Assembly: GCA_002342665.1 (NCBI GenBank)
Contig: DDQK01000007.1
Span: 1 to 64,000 of the forward strand
Direction of reading: 5' to 3'
Source: Prevotella sp. UBA2444
Lineage (GTDB): Bacteria > Bacteroidota > Bacteroidia > Bacteroidales > Bacteroidaceae
DNA: 64,000 nucleotides
A program made the translations under genes and the position numbers. The notes under the pieces were generated by a model, which had not been told where the DNA came from, did not search any database, and worked only from the letters and a program-made list of their open reading frames with translations. Below, in pieces: positions 41,280-50,687 of this stretch (positions within the stretch are counted from its first letter, which is position 1; each line of letters starts with the position of its first letter).

Positions 41280-42476
41280 TTATTTCTTTAAGATTTTGTC
41301 TATCTCGTCGAACTGTTTTCCCATGTTCAGATTGAAATAGACGCGATAGAGTGCCGGTCCCCATTTGTCTTTTTCAGTGGGTGCCAACTGGCGGTAGTGC
41401 TCAAGCGGCTGGAGGGCCTGCTGATACATCTTGCGTATCTGCTTCTTATGCCGCCGGGAGTCCATCCGCAGGGCGATGTTGAGGTAGGCCCTTCCGGCAT
41501 TGTAGTAGACATCTGCCATCTTGGTGTCCATCGCTATGAGGCGGTTGGTATATTCGAGGCTTTGGGCATACTGCTCCATGTTAAGCAGCACCACCGACTT
41601 GGCAAAGAGGAAGAACTCGTTGAGGGAGTCTATGGCAAGTGCCTCGTCAGCAGTCTTGAGGGCCTTGTCATAGTGTCCGCCCTGACTGTAGCTGTCCATC
41701 AGCCTGGGGAAGAAATAGGTCGACTTGGGGAATCTCGTGAAGCCATCGCGAAGTGTGGCCACATACATGGAGTCGTCACTCAGCGCACGCCACGCTTCAG
41801 CGATATACTGATAGGTGTATTCGGCTTTCACCGAGTCGAGCAGTGCCAACTTGTGGTAGCGCAGAGCAAGCACGGGATTCTGCATACGATAGGCAGTATA
41901 GGTGGCCCAGTAGGCAGCCTCGGGCAGTCGTGTGTCGGTAGAGTCGAAATGCTGAGTCGTGAAGAGCGGCTGACGGGCGCAGTCGATATAGGTCTCGAAA
42001 TAGTCGTAGGCCCTGGGATAGTCGCTTTTCCTGAGATAGTAGGAACCACCTGAGAAGAGGTTGGGCCGGTAACCTGCCATATCCCTCGATACCGACTGGC
42101 GCAGATCGGGAGCCACCCTCCCCTTCTTGTCGGGACGAGCATCGAGCGAGTCGAGACGGAAGGCAATGGTAAACATACGGCGAACGAGTGAGAAGAACTG
42201 TGCCGTGTCCTGCTGCTTCTTCATGTAGAAACGCTCGTTGGCCTGTTCATATTGTTTCTGGACACTCAACAACCATATCTCGTGGACACGTTTGTTGTCG
42301 CGATTCGCGGAGTCTTTCAGCAGGTTAGTCATCAGCAGCTCGGCCTTGTCGTAGTTCTTGCCGCTCTTGATGATGGTACGCGCCTCTCCTATCTGTCTGC
42401 GCTGGGCAGTGACAGTAAGGCAACAGCCTATGACGAGTATGATGATGGTGGTATACCTATTTATTATCCTTATCAT
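41280..42476 (-). CDS. Secreted or anchored TPR protein
   Basis: The 398-residue protein has a hydrophobic N-terminus (about 7-24, TTIIILVIGCCLTVTAQ), a likely signal peptide or lipobox (GCC). TPR repeats can be seen in the C-terminal 200 residues (GGHYDKALKTADEALAID, MADVYYNAGRAYLNIAL). It probably binds other proteins in the periplasm. No partner is clear from neighbours. It is found 65 bases after the tRNA-Arg gene, with a terminator in between. Confidence 0.72.
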   Translation of the reverse strand: MIRIINRYTTIIILVIGCCLTVTAQRRQIGEARTIIKSGKNYDKAELLMTNLLKDSANRDNKRVHEIWLLSVQKQYEQANERFYMKKQQDTAQFFSLVRRMFTIAFRLDSLDARPDKKGRVAPDLRQSVSRDMAGYRPNLFSGGSYYLRKSDYPRAYDYFETYIDCARQPLFTTQHFDSTDTRLPEAAYWATYTAYRMQNPVLALRYHKLALLDSVKAEYTYQYIAEAWRALSDDSMYVATLRDGFTRFPKSTYFFPRLMDSYSQGGHYDKALKTADEALAIDSLNEFFLFAKSVVLLNMEQYAQSLEYTNRLIAMDTKMADVYYNAGRAYLNIALRMDSRRHKKQIRKMYQQALQPLEHYRQLAPTEKDKWGPALYRVYFNLNMGKQFDEIDKILKK

Positions 42477-42493
42477 AATTATATCCTTCGGTT

Positions 42494-42527
42494 TAAAAAA
42501 AAAAGAAAGCCCACATAGTGACTTTCT
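42494..42527 (-). terminator. Terminator of tRNA-Arg
   Basis: On the minus strand AGAAAGTC and GGCTTTCT (one G-T pair) form a stem followed by ten T. Confidence 0.75.
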
Positions 42528-42540
42528 CTCTCAAACTTTG

Positions 42541-42614
42541 TGATTCCGGCGGGATTCAAACCCACAACCTTCTGATCCGTAGTCAGATGCTCTATTCAGT
42601 TGAGCTACGGAACC
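42541..42614 (-). tRNA. tRNA-Arg (ACG)
   Basis: On the minus strand GGTTCCG pairs with CGGAATC. The D arm GCTC/GAGC, anticodon stem TCTGA/TCAGA with loop CTACGGA (anticodon ACG, A34 becoming inosine) and T arm GTGGG/CCCGC are complete. It is 74 nt long, discriminator A, CCA not encoded. Confidence 0.95.
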
Positions 42615-42637
42615 AATCCGTTTCTGTTTTGCGGGTG

Positions 42638-42669
42638 CAAAGGTACACACTTTTTCTTAACTTACCAAA
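42638..42669 (-). promoter_or_regulatory. Promoter of tRNA-Arg
   Basis: TTTG (42669-42666), 20 bases, TACCTTTG (42645-42638) on the minus strand. Confidence 0.8.
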
Positions 42670-42735
42670 CTTTTCGAGATTTTTTTTGCAATTTCAGTCA
42701 TTTTTCCATCAATCCTTGATTTAAGACAAGAATTA

Positions 42736-43620
42736 TCAGACGATGACGCGCGTCTTATGATAGTTTTCGCGGAACTCTGAGGGGCTGCAGCCTTTCTTCT
42801 TTCGGAAGATGCGGTTGAAGTTGCTCAGGTTGTTGAATCCGCACCTATAACTAATCTCTGCGATGGAGTCGGTACTGTCGACGAGTTGTCGGCTAGCATA
42901 TCCGAGTCGCATGTCAATGATATAGTCAGTGAGATTGCGGCCTGTATGCAATTTGAAGAATCGGCTGAAGGCGCTTGCACTCATGCCTGCAAGGCTGGCC
43001 ATGTCGGAGAGACGTATCTCGTGCTGATAGTTCTCGCTGATGTAATTCTTTACCTTGAGTACTCTGCGGCTATCACTTGCCACATCGACCTTGGCAAAGC
43101 TGCTCGACGCCAAGGAGCGTGCACCGTCGCAGCGCGAGAGCTCGTAGAGGATAGCGAGGAACTGTTGGAAGGCGTAGAAGCCATCCTTAATACTGCTGAG
43201 CGTGTGGAGCTGCTGGTAGACCTTCATGATGGCATCCATCGGGAAGCAGAGTCCCTTTTGGGCTTCTACCATCATCTTGCGCATCGAGTTGAAGGGGTTG
43301 CGCCCAAAGATGCTGCTGTCGCTGAAATCGAAGTCGAACTGTATGGTCACCTCACGGATATCCTGACTAGTGCATTCGTTCTGCTCCCAGACATGCTCTA
43401 GGTCTGGGCTGGTGATGAGCACCAGATCGTAGTCGCCAATCACCTCGCTAGAGTCGCCCACTATACGGCGCACACCAGCAGCGTGCTCTACGAAATTGAG
43501 TTCGTAGACCTCGTGGTTATGGATGGGATAGGTAAACTCTTTTTTCCGACGGTCAGCGATGTAGAGCACATCCTTGCCCATCAGCGGGGTAATCTCATGA
43601 ATAACCTTCGACTCTTCCAC
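42736..43620 (-). CDS. AraC-family transcription regulator
   Basis: A cupin-like sensor (about residues 20-110, HNHEVYELNFVEHAAG) and two C-terminal helix-turn-helix motifs (LSDMASLAGMSASAFSRFF and IAEISYRCGFNNLSNFNRIF) are visible. I choose the GTG at 43620 (VEESKVIHEI, 294 residues), five bases after the dapA stop; ATG at 43581 is also possible, and a frame further upstream overlaps dapA. Relatives bind sugars. It is probably co-transcribed with dapA, whose link to it is unclear. Confidence 0.85.
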   Translation of the reverse strand: MEESKVIHEITPLMGKDVLYIADRRKKEFTYPIHNHEVYELNFVEHAAGVRRIVGDSSEVIGDYDLVLITSPDLEHVWEQNECTSQDIREVTIQFDFDFSDSSIFGRNPFNSMRKMMVEAQKGLCFPMDAIMKVYQQLHTLSSIKDGFYAFQQFLAILYELSRCDGARSLASSSFAKVDVASDSRRVLKVKNYISENYQHEIRLSDMASLAGMSASAFSRFFKLHTGRNLTDYIIDMRLGYASRQLVDSTDSIAEISYRCGFNNLSNFNRIFRKKKGCSPSEFRENYHKTRVIV

Positions 43621-43624
43621 CTTA

Positions 43625-44512
43625 TTATATTTTAAGTGCTTTGAGGATTTCCGACATCCGCTGGATATTCTTGATACGCATCGGAACAAGCGGCAGTCGC
43701 AGCACGTTCTTAATGAACCCCATCTCGGAGAGCATCGCCTTCACGCCTGCCGGATTACCATCGACAAAGAGCAGCGAGAAGAGGTCGGTAAAGCTATGGT
43801 GAATCTTTCGGGCAGGATCGTATTCGCCACGCATCTGCAGCCGAATCATCTTGGAGAATTCCTTAGGCAATGCATTGCCAATGACACTAATGACGCCAAC
43901 AGCACCACAGCTAATCATGGGGAAAGTAAGGGCGTCATCACCAGAGATGACATCGAAGTCGCGCGGCTTATTCTTGATAATCTCGTCGACCTGTTCGAGA
44001 TTGCCACTGGCTTCCTTGATGGCAACGATGTTCTGGCAGTCACGTGCCAGGCGGACAGTTGTGGCAGCCTGCATATTAACGCCAGTACGCCCAGGAACAT
44101 TATACAGCACAATGGGCAGACGGGTGGCAGCTGAGATGGCTTTGAAATGCTGATAGAGACCTTCTTGCGATGGTTTGTTGTAATATGGGCAGATGCTAAG
44201 CACGCCGTCGATGCCTCGGAAATCACCATTCTTGAGTTCGTCGACCACCGCGGCAGTATTATAGCCTCCGCAACCCATCAGAATGGGCACTCGGCCCTGC
44301 ACATAATCGACAATGGTATCCTTAATCTTTAGCTTTTCAGCAGCAGTGAGGGTTGGTGTCTCACCTGTAGTAGCGAGGATGCAGAAGAAGTCGGCACCAT
44401 TATTGAGTTGATAGTCAAGCAGGCGTATGAGCGATTCGTAATCCACCGAACCATCCTCGTTGAAGGGTGTTATCAGGGCGATTCCAAGGCCCTTGAAGAT
44501 ATTATTTACCAT
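43625..44512 (-). CDS. dapA: 4-hydroxy-tetrahydrodipicolinate synthase
   Basis: The 295-residue enzyme shows GLGIALITPFNEDGSVD, TTGETPTL, YNVPGRTG (catalytic Tyr) and VAIKEASGN (Schiff-base Lys). It condenses pyruvate with aspartate semialdehyde, the first step to lysine and meso-diaminopimelate. A TAACTTTG box at 44543-44536 could be its promoter. The AraC gene follows. Related sialate or keto-deoxy lyases are possible, but the motif set fits DapA. Confidence 0.93.
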   Translation of the reverse strand: MVNNIFKGLGIALITPFNEDGSVDYESLIRLLDYQLNNGADFFCILATTGETPTLTAAEKLKIKDTIVDYVQGRVPILMGCGGYNTAAVVDELKNGDFRGIDGVLSICPYYNKPSQEGLYQHFKAISAATRLPIVLYNVPGRTGVNMQAATTVRLARDCQNIVAIKEASGNLEQVDEIIKNKPRDFDVISGDDALTFPMISCGAVGVISVIGNALPKEFSKMIRLQMRGEYDPARKIHHSFTDLFSLLFVDGNPAGVKAMLSEMGFIKNVLRLPLVPMRIKNIQRMSEILKALKI

Positions 44513-44556
44513 ACAGTCTAATTTCTAAACGGCTGCAAAGTTAGCAAGAATAAATG

Positions 44557-44584
44557 AAAAAATCGCAGAAATCTGCGATTTTTT
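44557..44584. terminator. Bidirectional terminator hairpin
   Basis: AATCGCAGA (44561-44569), AA, TCTGCGATT (44572-44580) with A-run before and T-run after. It mainly serves the SPFH gene on the minus strand. Confidence 0.85.
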
Positions 44585-44587
44585 CAC

Positions 44588-45541
44588 TCACTCTGTTTTA
44601 AAGAGGTCTTTTATGCCACCGATAGACCCCAGCAGGTTGGTGGCCTCATAGGGCAGATAGACGGTCTTGGTCTTGTCGCCCTCTGCGAGTTCCTGCATCA
44701 TCTGTATGTACTTCTGTGCCAACAGATAGTTGGCGGGATTAGTCGACTTACCGACTGCCTCGGTAATGAGTTCGATGGCCTTCGCCTCAGCCTCAGCCAC
44801 ACGGATACGTGCTTGGGCCTGACCTTCAGCCTGGAGGATAGCTTCCTGCTTGGCGGCTTCAGCCTTGTTGACAATAGCCGTCTTCTCTCCCTCTGAAGCC
44901 AGGATCTCAGCAGCCTTCTGGCCTTCGGATGTCAAAATCTGAGCACGCTTGTTGCGCTCAGCCTGCATCTGTTTTTCCATCGCCGTCAGCACAGAGTCTG
45001 GCGGAGTAATATCCTGAAGTTCAACACGATTCACCTTGACACCCCATTTGTCGGTAGCATCGTCGAGTACGGCAGAGAGTTTCTTGTTGATAGTATCGCG
45101 CGAGGTGAGCGTCTCGTCGAGTTCCAGCTCGCCGATAATGTTACGCAGTGTGGTCTGAGTAAGCTTCTCGATAGCGTTTGGCAGGTTGTTAATCTCGTAA
45201 GTGGCCTTAAAGGGGTCTACAATCTGGAAATAGAGCAGTGCATTGATTTCCGTCTGCACATTATCCTTGGTGATTACATTCTGCTTGGGGAAGTCGTACA
45301 CTTGTTCACGCAAATCGATGGTTGTGGAATACTGATAGCGCCCATGGTTGAGAACCACTATCGACTTAGCACGGTCGATGAAAGGGATGATGATGTTGAT
45401 ACCGGGCTTTAGGGTCGCATAGTAGCGTCCGAGTCGCTCCACAATCTTTGTCTCGGACTGTGGAATAATCACAAGTGCCATCTTGGCGAAAATAACCACC
45501 AGAACGACGATGGCTATTAGAATATAAGTTGCAATGTCCAT
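44588..45541 (-). CDS. SPFH/band-7 membrane protein (QmcA-like)
   Basis: This 317-residue protein has one N-terminal membrane helix (about 5-25). The SPFH domain (about 30-190) contains SETKIVERLGRYYATLKPGI, and a long Ala/Glu/Lys coiled coil (about 190-265) follows, as in QmcA and stomatin relatives. It builds membrane microdomain scaffolds. It follows an NfeD gene by eight bases, a conserved pairing. Confidence 0.92.
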   Translation of the reverse strand: MDIATYILIAIVVLVVIFAKMALVIIPQSETKIVERLGRYYATLKPGINIIIPFIDRAKSIVVLNHGRYQYSTTIDLREQVYDFPKQNVITKDNVQTEINALLYFQIVDPFKATYEINNLPNAIEKLTQTTLRNIIGELELDETLTSRDTINKKLSAVLDDATDKWGVKVNRVELQDITPPDSVLTAMEKQMQAERNKRAQILTSEGQKAAEILASEGEKTAIVNKAEAAKQEAILQAEGQAQARIRVAEAEAKAIELITEAVGKSTNPANYLLAQKYIQMMQELAEGDKTKTVYLPYEATNLLGSIGGIKDLFKTE

Positions 45542-45549
45542 AAAAAAGT

Positions 45550-46017
45550 TTATTGTTTATTGGTTATGTTTATTGTCTCAACAGTGATGATGGTACTTTG
45601 ACGGTCGACGACCTGCACCAGTGAACCTTCAGGGATATCAGCCGTCTCTCGGGTAACAGCCTTCCAAATGTCGCCGTCAATCTGAACACGTCCGGAACCG
45701 TTGGCGCTGATAGTCTCCACCACCCTACCCTGACGGCCCATGAGAGCATCGGCATTACTGACCCGCTGATCCTCCCCCCTACGAAGATAGCGTTTGGCGA
45801 AAGGTCGGACCCAGAAGAGGCTAACGAGGGTGAAAATGGCAAAGACTGCCAACTGCAGATAGATGCCACCACCAAAAGCTGCGGCAAGAGACGCAAAAAG
45901 AGCACCGATGGAGAAGCAAATGATAAAGAAGTCGCCCGCCATCAGCTCGAGAATTAGGCAGACAACAGCTATTACGACCCACATCTGCCACAAGTTTTGC
46001 AATAAATAATCAATCAT
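45550..46017 (-). CDS. NfeD-family protein
   Basis: I start at MIDYLLQNLWQMW (46017, 155 residues), since the longer frame lies over the promoter. Two to three hydrophobic segments (about 5-65) and a C-terminal OB fold (LMGRQGRVVETISANGSGRVQ) are typical. NfeD proteins work beside SPFH proteins in membrane quality control. The two genes form one operon. Confidence 0.87.
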   Translation of the reverse strand: MIDYLLQNLWQMWVVIAVVCLILELMAGDFFIICFSIGALFASLAAAFGGGIYLQLAVFAIFTLVSLFWVRPFAKRYLRRGEDQRVSNADALMGRQGRVVETISANGSGRVQIDGDIWKAVTRETADIPEGSLVQVVDRQSTIITVETINITNKQ

Positions 46018-46045
46018 AACAAACACCTTGGTTAAAATTATAGCG

Positions 46046-46077
46046 CAAAGATACGACAAATATCCGAATCGTGCAAG
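46046..46077 (-). promoter_or_regulatory. Promoter of nfeD-SPFH
   Basis: CTTG (46077-46074), 20 bases, TATCTTTG (46053-46046) on the minus strand; one mismatch in the -33 box. Confidence 0.65.
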
Positions 46078-46136
46078 AAAAACACAGTATCGGCGCAAAG
46101 GTTTTCGGAGTTTTTAACGTTATATGACATTTCAGA

Positions 46137-46168
46137 TTTGGTAGTTTCGGTTTTTTGCAGTATCTTTG
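46137..46168 (+). promoter_or_regulatory. Promoter of uxaB
   Basis: TTTG (46137-46140), 20 bases, TATCTTTG (46161-46168); the ATG is at 46210. Confidence 0.75.
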
Positions 46169-46209
46169 CATCCGCAAATTGATAAATGAACTAAAAACAA
46201 CAATTAAAA

Positions 46210-47649
46210 ATGAAACCGCTAAACAAACAGTTCGCTCCTAAGAGCGTGATGCCTGAAAAGGTGATTCAGTTCGGCGAAGGCAATTTCCTCCGCGCATTTG
46301 TAGATTGGATTATATGGAACATGGACCAGAAGACCGACTTCAACGGTTCTGTAGTCGTCGTTCAGCCTATAGAGAAAGGTATGGTAGATTGGCTCAACGC
46401 ACAGGATTGTCTCTACCATGTTAACCTTCAGGGTCGTGAGAACGGCAAGCCCGTGAACACGCTGGAGCGCATCGACGTCATCAGCCGTGCCCTGAACCCC
46501 TATACCCAGAATGCCGCCTTCATGGCTCTGGCCGACCAGCCAGAGATTCGTTTCGTTATCTCGAACACTACCGAGGCTGGCATTGCTTTCGACCCCAGCT
46601 GCAAACTGGAGGATGCTCCCGCCAGCAGCTATCCAGGCAAGTTGGTGCAGTTGCTCTATCGTCGCTACCAGACATTCAACGGCGATCCTAAGAAAGGCCT
46701 GATTATCTTCCCTTGTGAGCTGATATTCCTGAACGGCCACGTGCTGAAGGACTGCATCTATAAGTACATCGACCTATGGAACCTGCCCGAGGGCTTCAAG
46801 AAGTGGTTCGAAGAGTCGTGCGGTGTATATGCCACGCTGGTAGACCGCATCGTTCCTGGATTCCCCCGCAAGGAAATCGCAGAGATTCAGGAAAAGATCT
46901 CGTATCGTGATAACTTAGTTGTACAGGCTGAGACCTTCCACCTCTGGGTGATTGAGGCTCCGAAGGAAGTGGCCAAGGAGTTCCCCGCAGACAAGGCTGG
47001 ACTGCACGTGCTGTTCGTACCGTCAGAGGAGCCTTATCATAAGAGGAAGGTAACGCTGCTCAATGGCCCGCACACAGTGCTGAGTCCTGTAGCTTTCCTC
47101 AGCGGTGTGAACATCGTTCGCGATGCCTGCAACCACGAAGTAATCTCGAAGTATATCCACAAGGTACAGTTCGATGAGCTGATGCAGACCCTCGACTTGC
47201 CGATGGAAGAACTGGAGAAGTTTGCCGGCGACGTGCTGGAACGTTTCGACAACCCGTACGTTGACCATCAGGTGACTTCGATCATGCTGAACTCGTTCCC
47301 GAAGTTCCAGGCACGCGACCTGCCCGGTGTTAAGACCTATTTGGAGCGCAAGGGCGAGCTGCCTAAGGGCCTGGTATTCGGTCTGGCTGCCATCATCACT
47401 TACTACAAGGGCGGTAAGCGAGAGGACGGTGTGGAAATCGTGCCTAACGACGACCAGAAGATCATGGACCTGCTGAAAGAACTCTGGGCCACTGGTGATA
47501 CCAAGAAGGTGGCCGACGGTGTGCTTGGTGCAGAGTTCATCTGGCAGGAGGATCTGAACAAGATTCCTGGCCTGAACGCAATGGTCAAGCAGGACCTCGA
47601 CCTTATCCAGAGCGTAGGCATGCTTGAGGCCGTAAAGAGCATTCTTTAA
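46210..47649 (+). CDS. uxaB: Tagaturonate reductase
   Basis: The 479-residue protein starts MKPLNKQFAPKSVMPEKVIQ and has the NAD-binding opening FGEGNFLRAFVDW of the mannitol-dehydrogenase family, plus LNGPHTVLSP, the C-terminal catalytic region. It reduces D-tagaturonate to D-altronate with NADH, just before UxaA. It has its own promoter and stands apart from the LacI-uxaA unit. Fructuronate reductase is the closest alternative; the N-terminal pattern favours UxaB. Confidence 0.92.
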   Translation: MKPLNKQFAPKSVMPEKVIQFGEGNFLRAFVDWIIWNMDQKTDFNGSVVVVQPIEKGMVDWLNAQDCLYHVNLQGRENGKPVNTLERIDVISRALNPYTQNAAFMALADQPEIRFVISNTTEAGIAFDPSCKLEDAPASSYPGKLVQLLYRRYQTFNGDPKKGLIIFPCELIFLNGHVLKDCIYKYIDLWNLPEGFKKWFEESCGVYATLVDRIVPGFPRKEIAEIQEKISYRDNLVVQAETFHLWVIEAPKEVAKEFPADKAGLHVLFVPSEEPYHKRKVTLLNGPHTVLSPVAFLSGVNIVRDACNHEVISKYIHKVQFDELMQTLDLPMEELEKFAGDVLERFDNPYVDHQVTSIMLNSFPKFQARDLPGVKTYLERKGELPKGLVFGLAAIITYYKGGKREDGVEIVPNDDQKIMDLLKELWATGDTKKVADGVLGAEFIWQEDLNKIPGLNAMVKQDLDLIQSVGMLEAVKSIL

Positions 47650-47655
47650 TAAAAA

Positions 47656-47712
47656 CACAGAGATACAGAGACACAGAGGAATCTGACAGATAGGAAACTC
47701 TGTATCTCTGTG
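47656..47712 (+). terminator. Inverted repeat after uxaB
   Basis: CACAGAGATACAGAG (47656-47670) and CTCTGTATCTCTGTG (47698-47712) pair perfectly over 15 bp with a 27-base loop. It may end the uxaB mRNA. The low-complexity sequence makes the role uncertain. Confidence 0.5.
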
Positions 47713-47736
47713 TCTTTGTGTTAAAGAAATAATATA

Positions 47737-50571
47737 TTGAGTAAGAGTATAGAAATCAAGGGTGCGAGAGTCAATAACCTGAAGAACATTGACGTTACGA
47801 TACCCCGAAACCAGTTTACAGTGATTGCCGGAGTCAGTGGCTCCGGCAAATCATCTTTAGCCTTCGACACACTCTATGCCGAAGGTCAACGCCGATATGT
47901 GGAGAGTTTGTCGAGCTACGCCCGCCAGTTCCTCGGAAGGATGAACAAGCCTGAGTGCGACTTCATCAAAGGTATTCCCCCCGCCATCGCTATCGAACAG
48001 AAAGTGATATCACGGAATCCGCGAAGCACAGTTGGCACCACTACTGAAATCTACGAATACCTCCGCCTACTCTATGCCCGCATCGGGCGCACTTTCTCGC
48101 CAATCAGCGGCACAGAGGTGAAGAAGCACTCCACAGAGGACATCGTGCAGAAGATGCTCGAGTACTCGAAGGGTACTAGGTTTGTGGTGATGGCTCCGAT
48201 TCACCTGCCGGAAAACCGTACACTCGAGCAGCAACTGAAAGCTTATATCCTTGAAGGCTATGCCAGAATCTTTACCAATGGCGACTTCATGAGAATTGAC
48301 GACTATCTAGAATCTGGAGTATCAGGAGACCCAGCATCATCCCCCCTCTACCTAGTTATTGACCGTCTGAGTGTAGATGATTCTAAAGACAACATTGCCC
48401 GTCTGGTTGACTCTGCCGAAACGGCATTCTACGAAGGGCATGGTGAGTGCCGGCTAATGTTCCCACCATCTAACATCTGCTATGATTTCTCCATACGCTT
48501 TGAGGCCGATGGCATTACTTTCGAAGAACCCACAGACCAACTGTTCTCCTTCAATTCACCCATAGGTGCCTGTCCTGAATGCCAGGGTTTCGGCAAGATT
48601 ATCGGCATAGACGAACGCCTAGTGATTCCTAACACCACACTGAGTGTATACGACGGATGCGTGGTCTGTTGGCACGGTGACAAGATGAAGGAATGGCAGG
48701 ACTGGTTCTGTCGCCATGCTGCCAAGGACGACTTCCCTATCTTCGAACCATACATGAATCTGACCCAGAAGCAGAAAGACTGGCTCTGGCACGGGTTACC
48801 CTCAGACAAGAACAGCAAGGAGAAACCCTGTATCGACTTCTTCTTCGAGATGGTGAAACAGAACCAGTATAAGATACAATACCGAGTGATGCTGGCCCGG
48901 TACAGAGGCAAGACCACCTGTCCAAAATGTCACGGAACCAGGTTGAAGCCGGAAGCCGACTATGTAAAAATAGGAGGAAGAAGCATCTCCGACTTGGTTC
49001 AGATGCCCGTGGTGCGACTGAAGGAATGGCTTCGCACGCTGGAGTTGACAGAACAGGAGCAGGAGATTGCCAAACGCTTGCTGAACGAGATCAACAATAG
49101 ACTGCAATTCCTTCTGGATGTGGGACTTGGCTATCTGACGCTCAACCGTCTCTCGAATACACTTTCTGGTGGAGAGAGCCAACGCATCAACCTGACCACA
49201 AGTCTTGGAAGCAGCCTCGTGGGATCGCTCTATATTCTTGACGAGCCAAGCATCGGTCTCCACTCCAGAGACACAGACCGTCTGATTCACGTACTCAAGG
49301 ATCTGCAGTCACTGGGTAACACGGTGGTGGTCGTCGAACACGATGAAGAGATCATGCGTGCAGCCGACCACTTGATAGACATCGGTCCCGATGCTGGACG
49401 GCTGGGAGGCGAAATTGTTTTCGAGGGCGATGCCAAAAGCATCACGAAAGCTTCGCTCAAAAAATATCCTCACAGCTACACAGTGAAATACCTCACTGGC
49501 ACAGAAACGATTGAGGTGCCCACAAGCCGACGCCCATGGAACAGGTATATTGGCATCAAGGGAGCGAGAATGAACAATCTTCGCGGTATCGACGTGAAGA
49601 TACCTCTCAACGTAATGACCGTTGTGACTGGTGTATCAGGCAGCGGCAAGTCGAGTCTCATCAAGGGCATCCTATATCCCGCTCTGAAGCGACGCCTCGG
49701 AGACGTATGCGACGCCCCAGGAGAATATCTCGGACTGGAAGGCGACACTGATGCCATCAGACGTGTGGAGTTCGTCGACCAAAACCCTATAGGAAAGTCT
49801 ACGCGTTCTAATCCAGCAACCTACGTCAAGGCTTACGAAGCCATCCGCGACCTCTACGCCGAACAACCGTTGGCACAGCAGATGGGATTCTCGTCTCAGT
49901 ATTTTTCTTTCAATGCCGATGGCGGACGCTGTGAGGAATGCAAGGGTGCTGGCGTCATCACGGTAGAAATGCAGTTTATGGCCGACCTTGTGCTGGAGTG
50001 CGAGGCCTGTCATGGACACCGTTTCAAGCACGACATACTCGATGTCAGATATAACGGCAAAAACATCGACGACGTGCTGAATATGACTATTTCGGAAGCC
50101 ATTGCCTTCTTCAACGACAATTCCGAAGACAAGAAGGGAAAAAACAAACTCAACCAAACAATCATCCAGCGATTAAAGACGTTAGAAGACGTAGGACTGG
50201 GCTACATCAAGCTTGGCCAGAACTCTTCGACACTCTCCGGAGGTGAGAACCAGCGCGTGAAACTGGCCTATTTCATCGGACAGGAGAAGCAGGAGCCCAC
50301 ACTATTCATCTTCGACGAGCCAACTACCGGGCTCCATTTCCACGACATCCGACGACTGATGGACTCCTTCAATGCACTCATCAGCAGAGGACACACCATC
50401 CTGATCATAGAGCACAACATGGAAATCATCAAAAGTGCCGATTACGTGATTGATCTGGGCCCTGACGGGGGCGACCGCGGAGGCAACCTCGTGGTGGCAG
50501 GAACACCAGAAGAAGTGGTGCAATGCAAAGAGAGTTTCACAGGACAATACCTAAAAGAAAAATTGAAATAA
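47737..50571 (+). CDS. uvrA: Excinuclease ABC subunit A
   Basis: The 944-residue protein starts with TTG at 47737 (MSKSIEIKGARVNNLKNI). It has two ATPase modules (Walker A GVSGSGKSS in each), zinc fingers (CPECQGFGKI and CPKCHGT; then CEECKGAGV and CEACHGH) and signature motifs (LSGGESQRI and LSGGENQRV). UvrA finds bulky DNA lesions with UvrB. Length and all motifs are normal. No good ATG lies upstream. Confidence 0.96.
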   Translation: MSKSIEIKGARVNNLKNIDVTIPRNQFTVIAGVSGSGKSSLAFDTLYAEGQRRYVESLSSYARQFLGRMNKPECDFIKGIPPAIAIEQKVISRNPRSTVGTTTEIYEYLRLLYARIGRTFSPISGTEVKKHSTEDIVQKMLEYSKGTRFVVMAPIHLPENRTLEQQLKAYILEGYARIFTNGDFMRIDDYLESGVSGDPASSPLYLVIDRLSVDDSKDNIARLVDSAETAFYEGHGECRLMFPPSNICYDFSIRFEADGITFEEPTDQLFSFNSPIGACPECQGFGKIIGIDERLVIPNTTLSVYDGCVVCWHGDKMKEWQDWFCRHAAKDDFPIFEPYMNLTQKQKDWLWHGLPSDKNSKEKPCIDFFFEMVKQNQYKIQYRVMLARYRGKTTCPKCHGTRLKPEADYVKIGGRSISDLVQMPVVRLKEWLRTLELTEQEQEIAKRLLNEINNRLQFLLDVGLGYLTLNRLSNTLSGGESQRINLTTSLGSSLVGSLYILDEPSIGLHSRDTDRLIHVLKDLQSLGNTVVVVEHDEEIMRAADHLIDIGPDAGRLGGEIVFEGDAKSITKASLKKYPHSYTVKYLTGTETIEVPTSRRPWNRYIGIKGARMNNLRGIDVKIPLNVMTVVTGVSGSGKSSLIKGILYPALKRRLGDVCDAPGEYLGLEGDTDAIRRVEFVDQNPIGKSTRSNPATYVKAYEAIRDLYAEQPLAQQMGFSSQYFSFNADGGRCEECKGAGVITVEMQFMADLVLECEACHGHRFKHDILDVRYNGKNIDDVLNMTISEAIAFFNDNSEDKKGKNKLNQTIIQRLKTLEDVGLGYIKLGQNSSTLSGGENQRVKLAYFIGQEKQEPTLFIFDEPTTGLHFHDIRRLMDSFNALISRGHTILIIEHNMEIIKSADYVIDLGPDGGDRGGNLVVAGTPEEVVQCKESFTGQYLKEKLK

Positions 50572-50580
50572 TTGTTAATT

Positions 50581-50614
50581 TTTGAACAACGTATTGAAAT
50601 TTTTCGTAAATTTG
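50581..50614 (+). promoter_or_regulatory. Promoter of the sigma factor gene
   Basis: TTTG (50581-50584), 22 bases, TAAATTTG (50607-50614). Spacing is slightly long. Confidence 0.5.
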
Positions 50615-50687
50615 CACCGCTTTAGAGGCATATTTTATTATATTGAATTGAAAATCAATAAGTTAAGACGTTTTTAAAACAAACAGG

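Noticed and set aside
47656..47712. Inverted repeat after uxaB as a mobile element end
   Set aside because: It is a simple CACAGAGA-type low-complexity stem with no partner end; a weak terminator is simpler.
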